DNA of 64,000 bases from Mucilaginibacter sp. SG564 (GCF_013149275.1 NZ_JABGNA010000015.1:55875-119874); one strand, 5' to 3'. Positions 7,944 through 17,549 are shown, numbered from the stretch's first letter. The notes: generated by a model from the sequence alone, not told the origin. Numbers and translations: made by a program.

Positions 7944-9554
7944 ATGATGAAAAAGATATTTATCAATTACTTACTGCCTGTATTTATGGTATTGGCGGTA
8001 ACGGGCTGTAAAAAGAGCTTTGAAGATCTGACCAAAAATAACAACGTTCCAAGTACGGTACCTGCCTCGCTGTTGTTTAATGGTATATTAAACAGAATGG
8101 CCGATCTGCCGCAAACCAGTAATGAGATCTATTGCCAGTATTACATATACAACTATGATTATTATGGCAACAACCGTTATGATGGCTTTGCCAGTGGTGG
8201 CGACAATTATTACAGCACCATTAAAAACGTGTTGGATATGGAAAAACAGGCAACCGCTACAGGTGGTGGCGCGGTTAATCCATACGAGGCACTAGGTAAA
8301 TTTTTCAGAGCTTATTTCTTTAGCAAGATGAGTTTGGAAGAAGGTGATATCCCGATGACTGAGGCCATAAAAGGCCTGGATAATCTTACACCTGCTTATG
8401 ACTCACAGAAAACGGTAATGACACAATCATTGGCATGGCTGGAGAGCGCGAATGCCGACCTTACCCAGTTAATTAATGATCCAACTATTGCTGGCTCGGG
8501 CGCTGGCTCAAGTTTAACCAACGATATATACTTTAACAATGATCTTTCCAAATGGCAAAAAACGGTTAATGCTTTCCACGTAAGATTATTATTGGCCTTA
8601 AGTAAAAAAACTGCCGATATTGATGTGAAATCGCAGTTTGCAGCTATTATAGGCAATGCTACCAAATATCCATTAATGAATAATGCATCTGATAACCTGC
8701 AGTATATATTTGTTTCGCCAAGTAACTACTATCCGCAAAATCCAAACAATTTTGGACAAAACGGTTCAAGGCAAAACATGTCGGCAACTTATGTTAGCCT
8801 GCTTACCCAGTTTAAAGACCCACGTGTATTTGTTACTGCCGAGCCTTCACGCTACCTGGTTGATACATTAAAACAAAGCCCAACTGATTTTGCTTCATTT
8901 GTTGGCGCCGATGCTGGTCTTGACCTTGGTGTAATGTATAACAACGCTACCCTGCAACGCTACTCATTTTTAAATCGTAAGCATTTTTATTCAACCTATA
9001 CCGGCGAACCAAGCATCCAAATTGGTTATCCAGAACTGATGTTTAATATTGCCGAAGGTATTAACCTGGGCTGGGCATCAGGCGATGCCGAAGCTTATTA
9101 CAAAAAAGGTATACAGGCTTCATTTGATTCTTATACCATACCTACAGGTACCGGCGCATTCACAGCCTATTTTTACCATCCTACAACTAACTCTAAAGGT
9201 GTAACGGACCCAACCAGTTATAACACTTATCAGGTTAGTGTAAACTGGGATACCTATTATGCACAACCATTAGTTAAATATGCGGGTGGAGCAACAGGTT
9301 ACAAGCAAATATTACAGCAAAAATACCTGGCCTTGTTCCGTCATTCGGGCTTGGAATCATACTTTACTTATCGTCGTACAGGTGTGCCTACATTTACAGT
9401 AGGTCCAGGTACAGGTAATAGTACCCGTATACCGCTACGTTTTGAGTATCCAACATCAGAAAGAACAGTTAATGCAGCTAATTATAATAAAGCATTAAGC
9501 AGCCAATATGGTGGCAGCGATGATATCAACGGAACCATGTGGATATTGAAATAA
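7944..9554 (+). CDS. susD: SusD-like outer-membrane lipoprotein (SusD-like_2 type)
   Basis: 536 residues with a lipoprotein signal peptide (lipobox LAVTGC, Cys about residue 22) followed by KKSFEDLTKNNNVPS, the usual opening of the SusD-like_2 (PF12771) branch. Conserved parts include the PASLLFNGILN start, the TPR-like helices and the C-terminal region ending GTMWILK. It is co-transcribed with susC (15-bp gap) and acts as the surface substrate-capturing lid. SusD-like_2 proteins are often found with non-classical substrates. The pair ends at a strong intrinsic terminator. Confidence 0.93.
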   Translation: MMKKIFINYLLPVFMVLAVTGCKKSFEDLTKNNNVPSTVPASLLFNGILNRMADLPQTSNEIYCQYYIYNYDYYGNNRYDGFASGGDNYYSTIKNVLDMEKQATATGGGAVNPYEALGKFFRAYFFSKMSLEEGDIPMTEAIKGLDNLTPAYDSQKTVMTQSLAWLESANADLTQLINDPTIAGSGAGSSLTNDIYFNNDLSKWQKTVNAFHVRLLLALSKKTADIDVKSQFAAIIGNATKYPLMNNASDNLQYIFVSPSNYYPQNPNNFGQNGSRQNMSATYVSLLTQFKDPRVFVTAEPSRYLVDTLKQSPTDFASFVGADAGLDLGVMYNNATLQRYSFLNRKHFYSTYTGEPSIQIGYPELMFNIAEGINLGWASGDAEAYYKKGIQASFDSYTIPTGTGAFTAYFYHPTTNSKGVTDPTSYNTYQVSVNWDTYYAQPLVKYAGGATGYKQILQQKYLALFRHSGLESYFTYRRTGVPTFTVGPGTGNSTRIPLRFEYPTSERTVNAANYNKALSSQYGGSDDINGTMWILK

Positions 9555-9577
9555 ACCATGAATATTAATAATTAATA

Positions 9578-9610
9578 ACAAAGGCCCCCGGTATACCAGG
9601 GGGCCTTTGT
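9578..9610 (+). terminator. Intrinsic terminator after susD
   Basis: A 12-bp perfect stem (ACAAAGGCCCCC and its complement) around a 9-nt loop. It ends the SusCD transcript and separates it from the phosphatase operon, which starts 18 bp later. Confidence 0.75.
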
Positions 9611-9628
9611 TGAATTAAATAAAAACCC

Positions 9629-10723
9629 ATGAAAAGAATAATTCTAACAATACTACTTGCCGGCTCTATCTCGGCGCTATTTGCCCAGCAGCATAAAACA
9701 GAAAATGTGATCATTGTGACTATTGATGGTTTACGCTGGCAGGAGGTTTTTCGCGGTGCGGATTCGGCTTTGATCAATTCGAAGGAAACTAATGAGAAGG
9801 ATGCAGTTCGTAAAAACTTCTGGACAGCAAACACCGATGACCGCCGTAAACTGTTGATGCCGTTTTTCTGGTCGGCCATTGTACAGCAGGGCCAGTTATA
9901 TGGCAACCGCGATATAGGCAGTAAAGATGAGGTGGCCAACCCATACCATTTTTCGTACCCGGGCTATAACGAAATATTTACCGGTTTTCCCGATCCCCGG
10001 ATGAATACCAACGAAGGTATCACCAATCCAAACATGAATGTGCTGGAGTTTTTAAATAAACAAAAGGGATTTCAAGGTAAGGTTGCCGCTTTTTCATCGT
10101 GGGAGCGGTTTACGCAAATACTGAACACTCAACGTTCAGGCATCCTGAACAATTCGGGCTATATGCCTGTAAATGTTCCGAGTATCAATGATCGTTTGAA
10201 ACACCTTAACGAGATGCTGAATGAAGTACCGCATTTCCTTGGCGATTCCACCCGGATAGATTTTTTAACCTTCGAGTTTGCCAAAACCTATATGCAGCAG
10301 TTTAAACCACGTGCTTTATATGTGGCCTTTGACGAACCGGATGATATGGCCCATGCCGGTAACTATAAATATTACCTTGACCGCACTCACCAGGAAGATG
10401 ATTATATCAGGCAATTATGGGATTTTGTACAAACCGATCCGGCTTATAAAAATAAAACTACGCTCATCATTACCTGTGATCATGGCAGGGGAGATGTGCC
10501 ATTAACCAAATGGCGCGATCATGGTAAAGAAACCCCGAATTCTGAACAAACCTGGTTTGCTGTTTTAGGGCCAGATACTCCGGCTGGTGGCGAAATGAAA
10601 TTACCTACAACAACTTATCATAAACAACTGGCGCAAACTATTGCAAAGTTACTGGGCTTTGATTTTAAAGCTTCGGCAGGGCATGAGGTCGGTGATGCTG
10701 TAGATAGTGTTTTTGGTAAATAA
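9629..10723 (+). CDS. Secreted alkaline-phosphatase-superfamily phosphoesterase
   Basis: 364 residues with a signal peptide (about 1-19, ALFAQ). AP-superfamily metal sites are visible: D33 in TIDG, putative nucleophile S109 in FSYPGYNEIFTG, the FDEPDDMAHAG block (D235-H242), D284-H285 in CDHGRG, and H298 in WRDHGKE. The two-metal set is therefore complete. The fold covers phosphomonoesterases, phosphodiesterases, phosphonate monoester hydrolases and sulfatases; the sequence does not separate these. It is exported, follows SusCD, and is co-directional with a GDPD 25 bp downstream. This suggests extracytoplasmic release of phosphate or phosphonate head groups. Confidence 0.85.
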   Translation: MKRIILTILLAGSISALFAQQHKTENVIIVTIDGLRWQEVFRGADSALINSKETNEKDAVRKNFWTANTDDRRKLLMPFFWSAIVQQGQLYGNRDIGSKDEVANPYHFSYPGYNEIFTGFPDPRMNTNEGITNPNMNVLEFLNKQKGFQGKVAAFSSWERFTQILNTQRSGILNNSGYMPVNVPSINDRLKHLNEMLNEVPHFLGDSTRIDFLTFEFAKTYMQQFKPRALYVAFDEPDDMAHAGNYKYYLDRTHQEDDYIRQLWDFVQTDPAYKNKTTLIITCDHGRGDVPLTKWRDHGKETPNSEQTWFAVLGPDTPAGGEMKLPTTTYHKQLAQTIAKLLGFDFKASAGHEVGDAVDSVFGK

Positions 10724-10748
10724 TTCTTCACTATTACTATCATAGAAA

Positions 10749-11567
10749 ATGCGTTTACCCATATTAATAACAGTGTTGCTTTCAATAACTGCAAGTGACA
10801 ACTGGCAACCCAATCCCGCACCGGTATCAAAACACAAATTCATAGTTGCCGCACACCGTGGCGATCATGTGATCTATCCGGAAAACACTCTGGAAGCCTA
10901 CCGCGAAGCCATCAAAAACGAGGCGGATTATGTAGAGATAGATCTGCGGACAACCAAAGATGGCGAACTGGTAAGCATGCATGATGGTAGTGTAAACCGG
11001 ATGACCAACGGACAAGGGCAAATTAAAGACCTGACACTGGCAGAGCTTGAACTGCTCCAGGTAAAAAGTAAAGACATCACATCAACAGAAATTTACCGCA
11101 TCCCTACATTTAAACAGATATTGCAGGTCTGCAAAAACAAGATCAATATTTATCTTGATTTTAAAGCTGCTGATCCTGCTATTGCCTATCAGATGATCAA
11201 GCAGTACGGAATGGAGAAACAAGTACTGGTGTACATCAACAGCGCTCCCCAATTTACCGGCTGGCGCAAAGCTGCTCCAAAAATGCCTCTGATGCTGAGC
11301 TTGCCCGATAGTGTTAAAACGGTTACCGGGATGGCGGATTTTATCTCCAAATACCAGCCCGATATATTAGATGGTAGTTACAAACAGTACAACGCAGATA
11401 TGGTAAAACTGGCCGAAAGTAAACATATACCCGTTTGGCCTGATATTCAAAGTGCTGGCGAAGGCCTCGCCGATTGGGACAAGGCCCTGGCGACGGGATT
11501 ATCTGGTTTGCAAACCGATCACCCGGCGGCATTGGTGAAATATTTAAAAGGGAGGGGGTTGAGGTAA
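10749..11567 (+). CDS. Glycerophosphodiester phosphodiesterase family protein
   Basis: 272 residues with a hydrophobic N-terminal export segment. GDPD TIM-barrel residues are present: H36-R37 in AAHRGDHVIYPENT, E45, E63 and D65 in YVEIDLRTTKDGELVSMHDG, and H78. Enzymes of this family hydrolyse glycerophosphodiesters to glycerol-3-phosphate and an alcohol. The gene follows the AP-superfamily enzyme by 25 bp and is probably in the same transcript, pairing diesterase and monoesterase activities. An alternative substrate, such as a phosphonate ester, is possible given the locus. Confidence 0.9.
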   Translation: MRLPILITVLLSITASDNWQPNPAPVSKHKFIVAAHRGDHVIYPENTLEAYREAIKNEADYVEIDLRTTKDGELVSMHDGSVNRMTNGQGQIKDLTLAELELLQVKSKDITSTEIYRIPTFKQILQVCKNKINIYLDFKAADPAIAYQMIKQYGMEKQVLVYINSAPQFTGWRKAAPKMPLMLSLPDSVKTVTGMADFISKYQPDILDGSYKQYNADMVKLAESKHIPVWPDIQSAGEGLADWDKALATGLSGLQTDHPAALVKYLKGRGLR

Positions 11568-11583
11568 ATAGTTAAAAAACAAT

Positions 11584-11665
11584 TTGTCATGCTGAACGAA
11601 GTGAAGAATCCATTTTTAGTTATGCCTGTTGAACAATAGATCCTTCACTTCGTTCAGGATGACAA
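11584..11665. repeat. Imperfect inverted repeat with TTGTCAT ends
   Basis: Two 27-nt arms (11584-11610 and 11639-11665) differ at two positions and flank about 28 nt. The arms read TTGTCATGCTGAACGAAGTG and onward. It belongs to a dispersed family also seen at 24062, 26804, 52272 and 60131. Confidence 0.75.
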
Positions 11666-11748
11666 TATTTTGTGAGGTTTTTTCTATTCACTCTCCATCC
11701 TTAATTCTAACTTAACACCTGTACCGTATTTTTACTAAAAAAACAACC

Positions 11749-12597
11749 ATGAGTACCCGCAGAGATTTTATTGGTACCGGATTGGCCGGTATAGCAGCCT
11801 TAACATTACTACCTGCTGTTAATACTTTTGCAAACGTTAATAATGAATATAACCGCCAAAATAAAGGCAGACTTAAACTACGTTTTGCCCTTGCATCTGA
11901 TATCCATTACGGACAGCCGGATACCGATTACGCGCTGAATACCGGCAACATGGTTAAATGGATCAATGCCGATCATGCTAAAAATCATCTCGATATGGTA
12001 ATTGTCAATGGCGACCTGGTGCATAACCGCCCAGATCTGTTGCCCGAGATAAAGACTCAATACCTGGATAAGTTCAATATGCCTTATCATACAATTCCCG
12101 GTAATCATGATTTTGCAGATGCGGCCCTGTGGCAAAAGAATTTTGGGTATGAGGATAAGTATACTGTAGAGTTTGGCGATATAGCTTTTGTACTGGCCAA
12201 TACTGCGGATACAAAAGGAACCTATGTTTGCCCCGATAATACATTTATCAAGGCTTCACTGGAGAAATTCAAGGATAAGAAAATCGTGTTTGTGATACTA
12301 CACATCGCTCCGTTCAAATGGCAAAAAGATGATTTTTTTGTGGATTGCCCCGAAACTATGGAATTGCTGCATGGCTACCCTAATGTAAAGGCCACTTTTC
12401 ACGGGCACGATCATTTGCTTGATGGCATTCGTTACACCGGCAATAAATTCCCGCACTTTTTTGATTCGCACATTGGGGGTAACTGGGGTACCGATTATAA
12501 AGGATACCGCATAGTGGAGGTTGATAATGACAACGTTATTTACACTTACCAGGTAAATGCCAGCCAAAATCCGGTTTTGAATTCTAATAAATTGTAA
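11749..12597 (+). CDS. Exported calcineurin-like metallophosphoesterase
   Basis: 282 residues. The N-terminus STRRDFIGTGLAGIAALTLL is a twin-arginine-like signal. The metallophosphoesterase signature is complete: D51-H53 (SDIHYG), D89 (NGDLVHN), N119-H120-D121 (GNHD), H185 (LHIAPF), and H220-H222 within HGHDH. Such two-metal enzymes hydrolyse phosphomono- or diesters. It is the third phosphoesterase after SusCD but is separated from the GDPD by an inverted repeat, so it probably has its own promoter. Its substrate is unknown. Confidence 0.87.
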   Translation: MSTRRDFIGTGLAGIAALTLLPAVNTFANVNNEYNRQNKGRLKLRFALASDIHYGQPDTDYALNTGNMVKWINADHAKNHLDMVIVNGDLVHNRPDLLPEIKTQYLDKFNMPYHTIPGNHDFADAALWQKNFGYEDKYTVEFGDIAFVLANTADTKGTYVCPDNTFIKASLEKFKDKKIVFVILHIAPFKWQKDDFFVDCPETMELLHGYPNVKATFHGHDHLLDGIRYTGNKFPHFFDSHIGGNWGTDYKGYRIVEVDNDNVIYTYQVNASQNPVLNSNKL

Positions 12598-12648
12598 CGG
12601 TTCAGGAGACACATGTAATGTGTTTCTACGAAAATGAAATGAATAAAA

Positions 12649-13614
12649 TTATTGCTCAGATGGAAACTTTAAACCGATCTGCGCACGGGCCCTGTCAATC
12701 ACGTCGATCATTTGTTTTGACATTTGGTGGCTGATGACAGGGCTTTCTGTTTTACCTGTTTTGATCAGGTCACAAAAATGGGCTATTTCATAATTAAGAC
12801 CACCCGAGATAAACGGCTCATGCAGTTCAACAACCCGGCCATCCAGGTAATCAATAGTGGCGCGGGCAGGGTTCCACCAGTTTTTGTGGATGGTGATATG
12901 GCCCAACGGTCCGGCAATCAGCGCGTCGCCTTTTCCATGCAGATCAAATCCGGCATATAGTTGCGAATACCCACCCGCGTGCTGCGTTTGAAATATGGTG
13001 AACATATCTACCCCGGTGCTGCCAAAGCGCCCCATGGCTTGTACATCCTGTAATTCGCCGAGCCAGTCTATCGCTAAAAAAGCTTCGTATACACCTATCT
13101 GCATCAGTCCACCACCAGCAAGCTCCAAACTAAAATTAGGATGGTCGGCAGAAAGATCAGCGACTGATGATCCCGCGCGTACATAACCCGCGGGGCCAAT
13201 AGGATCGTGGGTAAGGTATTCTTTTAAACGCAGGTATAAAGGATAGAAGGCCGGTTTCATGCCTTCCATAAAAAGTAACTTACATTCATGGGCTACAGCA
13301 AGCAGTTGCTCCAATTCGGCCAGGTTAACGGTAACCGGTTTTTCACAAAGCACATGTTTTCCGGCTTTTAGTGCGGTAATGCTATAAGCAGCATGACTAT
13401 CAGGTAGGGTGGCAATATATACCGCATCGATATCGCTGGCTAATAATTCATCAACATTGGCGCAGGCAATACCACCGTATTGTTCTGCAAAGGCATTAAC
13501 AGTGGATGGTGTTCTTGACCAGGAAGCCACCAGCTGGGTATCCGCTACTTCCTGAAGGCCCTGCATAAACCGGTGGGCAATACGCCCGCAACCTATTATT
13601 CCCCATTTAATCAT
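12649..13614 (-). CDS. Gfo/Idh/MocA family NAD(P)-dependent oxidoreductase
   Basis: 321 residues from ATG at 13614; I reject the further upstream ATG at 13641 because MIKWGIIGCGRIAHRF is the conserved family N-terminus. The Rossmann motif GCGRIA is at residues 7-12. The HVLCEKPVT block, with the catalytic-site lysine, is about residues 93-101. A C-terminal alpha/beta domain follows with GLMQIGVYEAFLAIDW. Members oxidise or reduce sugars, inositols or dihydrodiols; the substrate is not predictable. It heads away from the metallophosphoesterase gene (convergent, 51 bp). Confidence 0.88.
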   Translation of the reverse strand: MIKWGIIGCGRIAHRFMQGLQEVADTQLVASWSRTPSTVNAFAEQYGGIACANVDELLASDIDAVYIATLPDSHAAYSITALKAGKHVLCEKPVTVNLAELEQLLAVAHECKLLFMEGMKPAFYPLYLRLKEYLTHDPIGPAGYVRAGSSVADLSADHPNFSLELAGGGLMQIGVYEAFLAIDWLGELQDVQAMGRFGSTGVDMFTIFQTQHAGGYSQLYAGFDLHGKGDALIAGPLGHITIHKNWWNPARATIDYLDGRVVELHEPFISGGLNYEIAHFCDLIKTGKTESPVISHQMSKQMIDVIDRARAQIGLKFPSEQ

Positions 13615-13639
13615 AGTCGTAAGTTCTGAGTCCCAAGCC

Positions 13640-13720
13640 AAAAGTCTAAAATAAAAAAGTCTTAAGTCAAAAAATATAAATATTAATTGACTTAAGACTT
13701 TTATCTAAAGACTTCCGACT
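13640..13720. repeat. Quasi-tandem AAGTC-word tract with a 16-bp inverted repeat
   Basis: Words AAAGTCTAAA, AAGTCTTAAGTCAA and so on. The arms 13655-13670 and 13687-13702 are perfect 16-nt complements. Read on the minus strand, the stem is followed by a T run, so it can terminate the lipoprotein gene that ends at 13725. Confidence 0.7.
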
Positions 13721-13724
13721 TACA

Positions 13725-14786
13725 CTATTGGTACTGGATGTAAATAGGATATGGTTTGTATCTTGATAAAACCTCCTCAGGCGTTAACATGTGGTGAGGT
13801 GCTTTTTTGATATCGTTTTTATAAAACAGTTTAAAGCCTGTAAACTGTACCGGTTCCTGGTTAATAAAGTAACGGTAAGTGCCTGTTTTAAGATCTGGCT
13901 CGCCCCAGCCGTCCATATCCATTACCACCTGAACTTCCTTGCGTAGTTTAATGTTTTTATAGTTGGTCAACATCTTTTTAGTAAAGCGGTGTACCACTAA
14001 AATTTTGGGAGGCAGGTTATACTTTTTAACCAGACCGGCTAAATAACCTGATACATAGTTCACGTCCTCTGCATCATAAGTACCAATTTTTCTGCCAGGA
14101 TGAGTGCCATCTTTCATGGAGAATTCAGGATCCATGCCGAAATGCACTTGTGGCATGGCTAAATATTTTTCGAGCAGGGGCAGTTCCGCATGTATATTGC
14201 TCAAAGCCACCTGCACATCTAAAAATACAATAGCATGTGCTTTTTTAGCCAATGATAAAACACTGTCAATTTGCTTAAATGGCATGCGGTAACGGAATTT
14301 ACCGTCTTTACCGCCATCGCCCTGAGCCACTACGGCAATATAATGCAGTGCTGGCTGTACCGGTGTTTTTGGATCGGCTTTTTCCCAGTGTTTTACCTCG
14401 CCTTTTAATTTAGCCAGCATCTCATTTGGAGGTAATTCACCCAGGATGCCCATTTTTTTGGAGTACAGATTACCATAAAAAGCAACCACACGTTTAAATG
14501 GCAAAATAGCGCCGTTTAGTGGATACGGCGTGTTTTTAACCGGCCATCTGCCGGTGGTATCGCCATGGGCGTTAAATTTTAACAGCGAATCATAAAGCTT
14601 TTTATCCAAAGGAGGATAGCTTGACTTTAGCACACTTAGTGTGTCCGCTGTTTCGCCTTTGGCAGAGTCTGCCTTGGTTGCTGTTTGTTTAGCGCCCGGC
14701 TTGCTGGTGTTGCCGCTTTGTTTGCAATTGGTTAGCAGGGTAATTGTTAATAAAAGCGCCGAGGCGTAAAGGAAAAAATGTTTCAT
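13725..14786 (-). CDS. Uncharacterised lipoprotein
   Basis: 353 residues with a lipobox (LLTNC, Cys about residue 21) and a Ser/Lys/Ala-rich linker to about residue 50. The globular part has alternating hydrophobic stretches (HYIAVVAQGD, AIVFLDVQVALS, HFGMDPEFSMK, KILVVHRFTKKML, VQVVMDMDGWGEPDLKTGTY) in an alpha/beta-barrel-like rhythm with several conserved-looking acidic residues. I do not recognise a named family with confidence, so catalytic activity is only possible. It is on the same strand as the D-aminoacylase, 71 bp upstream of it. Confidence 0.8.
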   Translation of the reverse strand: MKHFFLYASALLLTITLLTNCKQSGNTSKPGAKQTATKADSAKGETADTLSVLKSSYPPLDKKLYDSLLKFNAHGDTTGRWPVKNTPYPLNGAILPFKRVVAFYGNLYSKKMGILGELPPNEMLAKLKGEVKHWEKADPKTPVQPALHYIAVVAQGDGGKDGKFRYRMPFKQIDSVLSLAKKAHAIVFLDVQVALSNIHAELPLLEKYLAMPQVHFGMDPEFSMKDGTHPGRKIGTYDAEDVNYVSGYLAGLVKKYNLPPKILVVHRFTKKMLTNYKNIKLRKEVQVVMDMDGWGEPDLKTGTYRYFINQEPVQFTGFKLFYKNDIKKAPHHMLTPEEVLSRYKPYPIYIQYQ

Positions 14787-14857
14787 TATTATAAAGGTGA
14801 GATTTTTGCGTATTTGATGTGCCGGTTTTTAAACTCTTTTAACTGGTTAATTACTAA

Positions 14858-16441
14858 TTATTTCTGCTGATATCCGGGGCCGTGCAAAATAACACCTTTT
14901 CTGGTGCCTGTATGCTTAAAATTATCAACAGTGATGTTTCCATTCACTAAAACATACTTAAAACCAGTTGAATAGGCGTGGGGATGTTCAAACGTTGATT
15001 GGTCTTTGACCGTACCGGCGTCAAAGATAACAATATCTGCAAACATACCGGGCTGCAACAAGCCACGATTGGTTAAATGGAATTTTTGTGCAGGTAAGGA
15101 GGTCATTTTTCGGATAGCATCCTCCAGCCTGATCACATTTTTTTCGCGTACATAATAAGCCAGCACCCGGGCATTGCTGCCATAACCACGCGGATGCGGT
15201 ACACCCGAACCAAATAAACGGATGCCCGAATCTGAAGCTACCATGGTTAGCGGATAACGGAGGATATTCTCCACATCGGCTTCGTTTAAGCCATGAAATA
15301 CCATGGATGCGCTGCCTATTTTGGTAATATCTAAAATGGTTTCAATCTCATCAGGGATAGTTGATGGGCGGCCTTTGGCGATATTGATCTGCATAATGTT
15401 TTTGCCGTTGATAGATGGATCTCCATCACAATGGGCAACCACGGCGTAATCAAAATGTTCGCGGGTGCGCCTTTTCATATCCGTTATCATCTCGGCCACA
15501 ACCTTTTGGTGGATCAGTGGGTTATTCAGGCGTTTTAATACCGAGTCATGGCCGCCATCCTGCAGCCAGTCTGGCAATAATACATTCAGGGTGGTGCTGC
15601 TGGCTGTGTATGGGTATTGATCAACGGTTACATCCAAACCTTCCTGTCGAGCTTTTTCGATCATGGTTATCATTTCGTTGGAGCGGTTCCAGTTGGGCAG
15701 GCCAACCTTGAAATGGGAGATCTCTACCGGCATATTGGCTTGCCGGCCAATATCAATAGCTTCGGCAATGGCATCAAATATCTTATCCGATTCATTGCGC
15801 ATGTGCGAAGTGTAAACGCCATGATATTTGGCCGCTGCTTTTGCCAGGGCAACAACTTCGGGTGTTTTTGAATATAAGCCCGGTGTATAAATTAGTCCGG
15901 TAGAAAATCCCACCGCACCATCGCGCATGGCTTGCTCCACAATGGCCTGCATTTTTTGCAACTGTGCATCGTTGGGTGTGATGGCCGCTTTGCCTAAAAC
16001 GGTTTCGCGTACATCATTGTGGCCTATCAGCGAGGCTACATTTACAGATAGCTTCAGGTTATCTAAAAACTGAAAATATTTTTTAATATCGATGTTGGAA
16101 GTGCCGCAATTCCCAGTGATCACAGTGGTTACACCATCGTAAATAAAATTATCGGCAGTCGGGGTTTTCTTTTCGTCGCCTTCAATATGGGTATGTACAT
16201 CGATAAAGCCAGGAGCAATGATGAGGCCGGTGGCATCAATGGTTTTACCCGCATTGCTTTTGGACAGATCGCCAATGCTTACTATCTTATCCTTATTAAT
16301 ACCCACATCACCATAAAACCAGGGATTGCCGGCACCGTCAATGATCTTTCCGTTTTTAAGAATGATGTCAAAATGCTGCTGTGCAAAACAACCTGTGGAT
16401 ATTAAGATCAGGCATGCGGTATACAGCAGTTTTTTGATCAT
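14858..16441 (-). CDS. N-acyl-D-amino-acid deacylase (D-aminoacylase) family amidohydrolase
   Basis: 527 residues with a signal peptide (about 1-21, TGCFAQ). The amidohydrolase motif HTHIEGD (H83, H85) follows GLIIAPGFID. C112 in GNCG is the characteristic D-aminoacylase metal-ligand cysteine. Later motifs include TSHMRNESD, EISHFKVG and MVASDSGI with its catalytic aspartate. Predicted role: periplasmic hydrolysis of N-acyl-D-amino acids or similar amides. It is transcribed right after the methyltransferase gene (5-bp gap), so the two probably share a transcript despite different roles. Confidence 0.9.
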   Translation of the reverse strand: MIKKLLYTACLILISTGCFAQQHFDIILKNGKIIDGAGNPWFYGDVGINKDKIVSIGDLSKSNAGKTIDATGLIIAPGFIDVHTHIEGDEKKTPTADNFIYDGVTTVITGNCGTSNIDIKKYFQFLDNLKLSVNVASLIGHNDVRETVLGKAAITPNDAQLQKMQAIVEQAMRDGAVGFSTGLIYTPGLYSKTPEVVALAKAAAKYHGVYTSHMRNESDKIFDAIAEAIDIGRQANMPVEISHFKVGLPNWNRSNEMITMIEKARQEGLDVTVDQYPYTASSTTLNVLLPDWLQDGGHDSVLKRLNNPLIHQKVVAEMITDMKRRTREHFDYAVVAHCDGDPSINGKNIMQINIAKGRPSTIPDEIETILDITKIGSASMVFHGLNEADVENILRYPLTMVASDSGIRLFGSGVPHPRGYGSNARVLAYYVREKNVIRLEDAIRKMTSLPAQKFHLTNRGLLQPGMFADIVIFDAGTVKDQSTFEHPHAYSTGFKYVLVNGNITVDNFKHTGTRKGVILHGPGYQQK

Positions 16442-16446
16442 CGTAA

Positions 16447-17334
16447 TTATGAACGTGTTTTAAAGAATTTTCCAAAAACACCAAGCGGCAGTTTTGATCC
16501 AGCGGTAGCCTGTAGATAAAGCTCGCCGATCTCCAGGTTTTGCACTTTCGGGAAGGCGCTTTTGATGAGGTTTTCGATAATGACAGATGAAAAACCGAGT
16601 GAGTAAGTATTCAGAATGAGAAAATGCTCTTCGGGATCAAGTAATTGGATCACATCGGCCATCATTTCGTTGATATTATCTTCCAGTTTCCATTTTTCGC
16701 CGTTGGGGCCATTGCCGTATGCCGGGGGATCCAGGATGATACCGTTATATTTTTTACCGCGTTTGAGCTCGCGCTTTACAAACTTCAGTGCATCCTCAAC
16801 TACCCAACGAATATTGTTCAGACCCGAGATCTCCTGGTTTTCATTGGCCCAGGTTACCACTTGTTTTATCGAATCTACGTGCGTGGTATCGGCACCGGCT
16901 GCCTGCGCAATTAACGATGCGCCGCCGGTATAGGCAAACAGGTTAAGTACTTTAGGCTGTGGTGTTTTAAATTTTTTAATGTTTTGGGTGATATAATCCC
17001 AGTTAACAGCCTGCTCCGGAAAAATACCCAGGTGTTTAAAGGAGGTTAAACCCAAACGGAATTTGATGGCCGCATCTTTGTTTTTGTATTCAATATGCCA
17101 GCGATCGGGCGTTTTCGGGTCTTTTTTGATCCAGTCGCCCGCGGTTGCTGAGCGTCCCTTGAATTTGATATGGTGCAGGCGCTGCCATTCAGAGGCCGGC
17201 AGTTGTTTGCTCCAAACTGCTTGTGGTTCGGGGCGTATCAGTACAATATTCCCAAAGCGCTCCAGCTTTTCAAAATCGCCGCAATCAATCAGTTCGTAAT
17301 CTTTCCAGTGCGTGGGGGTTAATAGTTGGATCAT
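16447..17334 (-). CDS. Class I SAM-dependent RNA methyltransferase-like protein (RlmI/RlmK-related)
   Basis: 295 residues. SAM-binding motif I VLNLFAYTGGASL is about residues 133-145, an acidic residue follows in DSIKQV, and LDPPAYG (about 201-207) corresponds to the catalytic loop of the SAM_MT RlmI/RlmK-type family. The N-terminal part lacks an obvious PUA domain, unlike E. coli RlmI. It probably methylates rRNA, but the site is unknown. A minus-strand TAAATTTG at 17397-17404 could be its promoter -7 element. Confidence 0.85.
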   Translation of the reverse strand: MIQLLTPTHWKDYELIDCGDFEKLERFGNIVLIRPEPQAVWSKQLPASEWQRLHHIKFKGRSATAGDWIKKDPKTPDRWHIEYKNKDAAIKFRLGLTSFKHLGIFPEQAVNWDYITQNIKKFKTPQPKVLNLFAYTGGASLIAQAAGADTTHVDSIKQVVTWANENQEISGLNNIRWVVEDALKFVKRELKRGKKYNGIILDPPAYGNGPNGEKWKLEDNINEMMADVIQLLDPEEHFLILNTYSLGFSSVIIENLIKSAFPKVQNLEIGELYLQATAGSKLPLGVFGKFFKTRS

Positions 17335-17340
17335 CTATTT

Positions 17341-17374
17341 AGTATCAAGTAATGAGTATCAGGTATCAAGACTA
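17341..17374. repeat. Quasi-tandem GTATCAAG tract
   Basis: Words AGTATCAAGTA, GAGTATCAGG and GTATCAAGAC follow one another immediately upstream of the methyltransferase start. Confidence 0.6.
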
Positions 17375-17549
17375 ACGGTGTCTTTAATACAAAGCGCAAA
17401 TTTACTATTCTTTTTTGGTATTGAATAGCTGGTATCAAGGCCTAATAAGGCCGATCGATTGATATATAATAATTAGTAAATAATAATTATATTTAGAATC
17501 TAATCATATGAAGAGAACGATTAAAAACTATTAACGAAACCAAAAAAAC

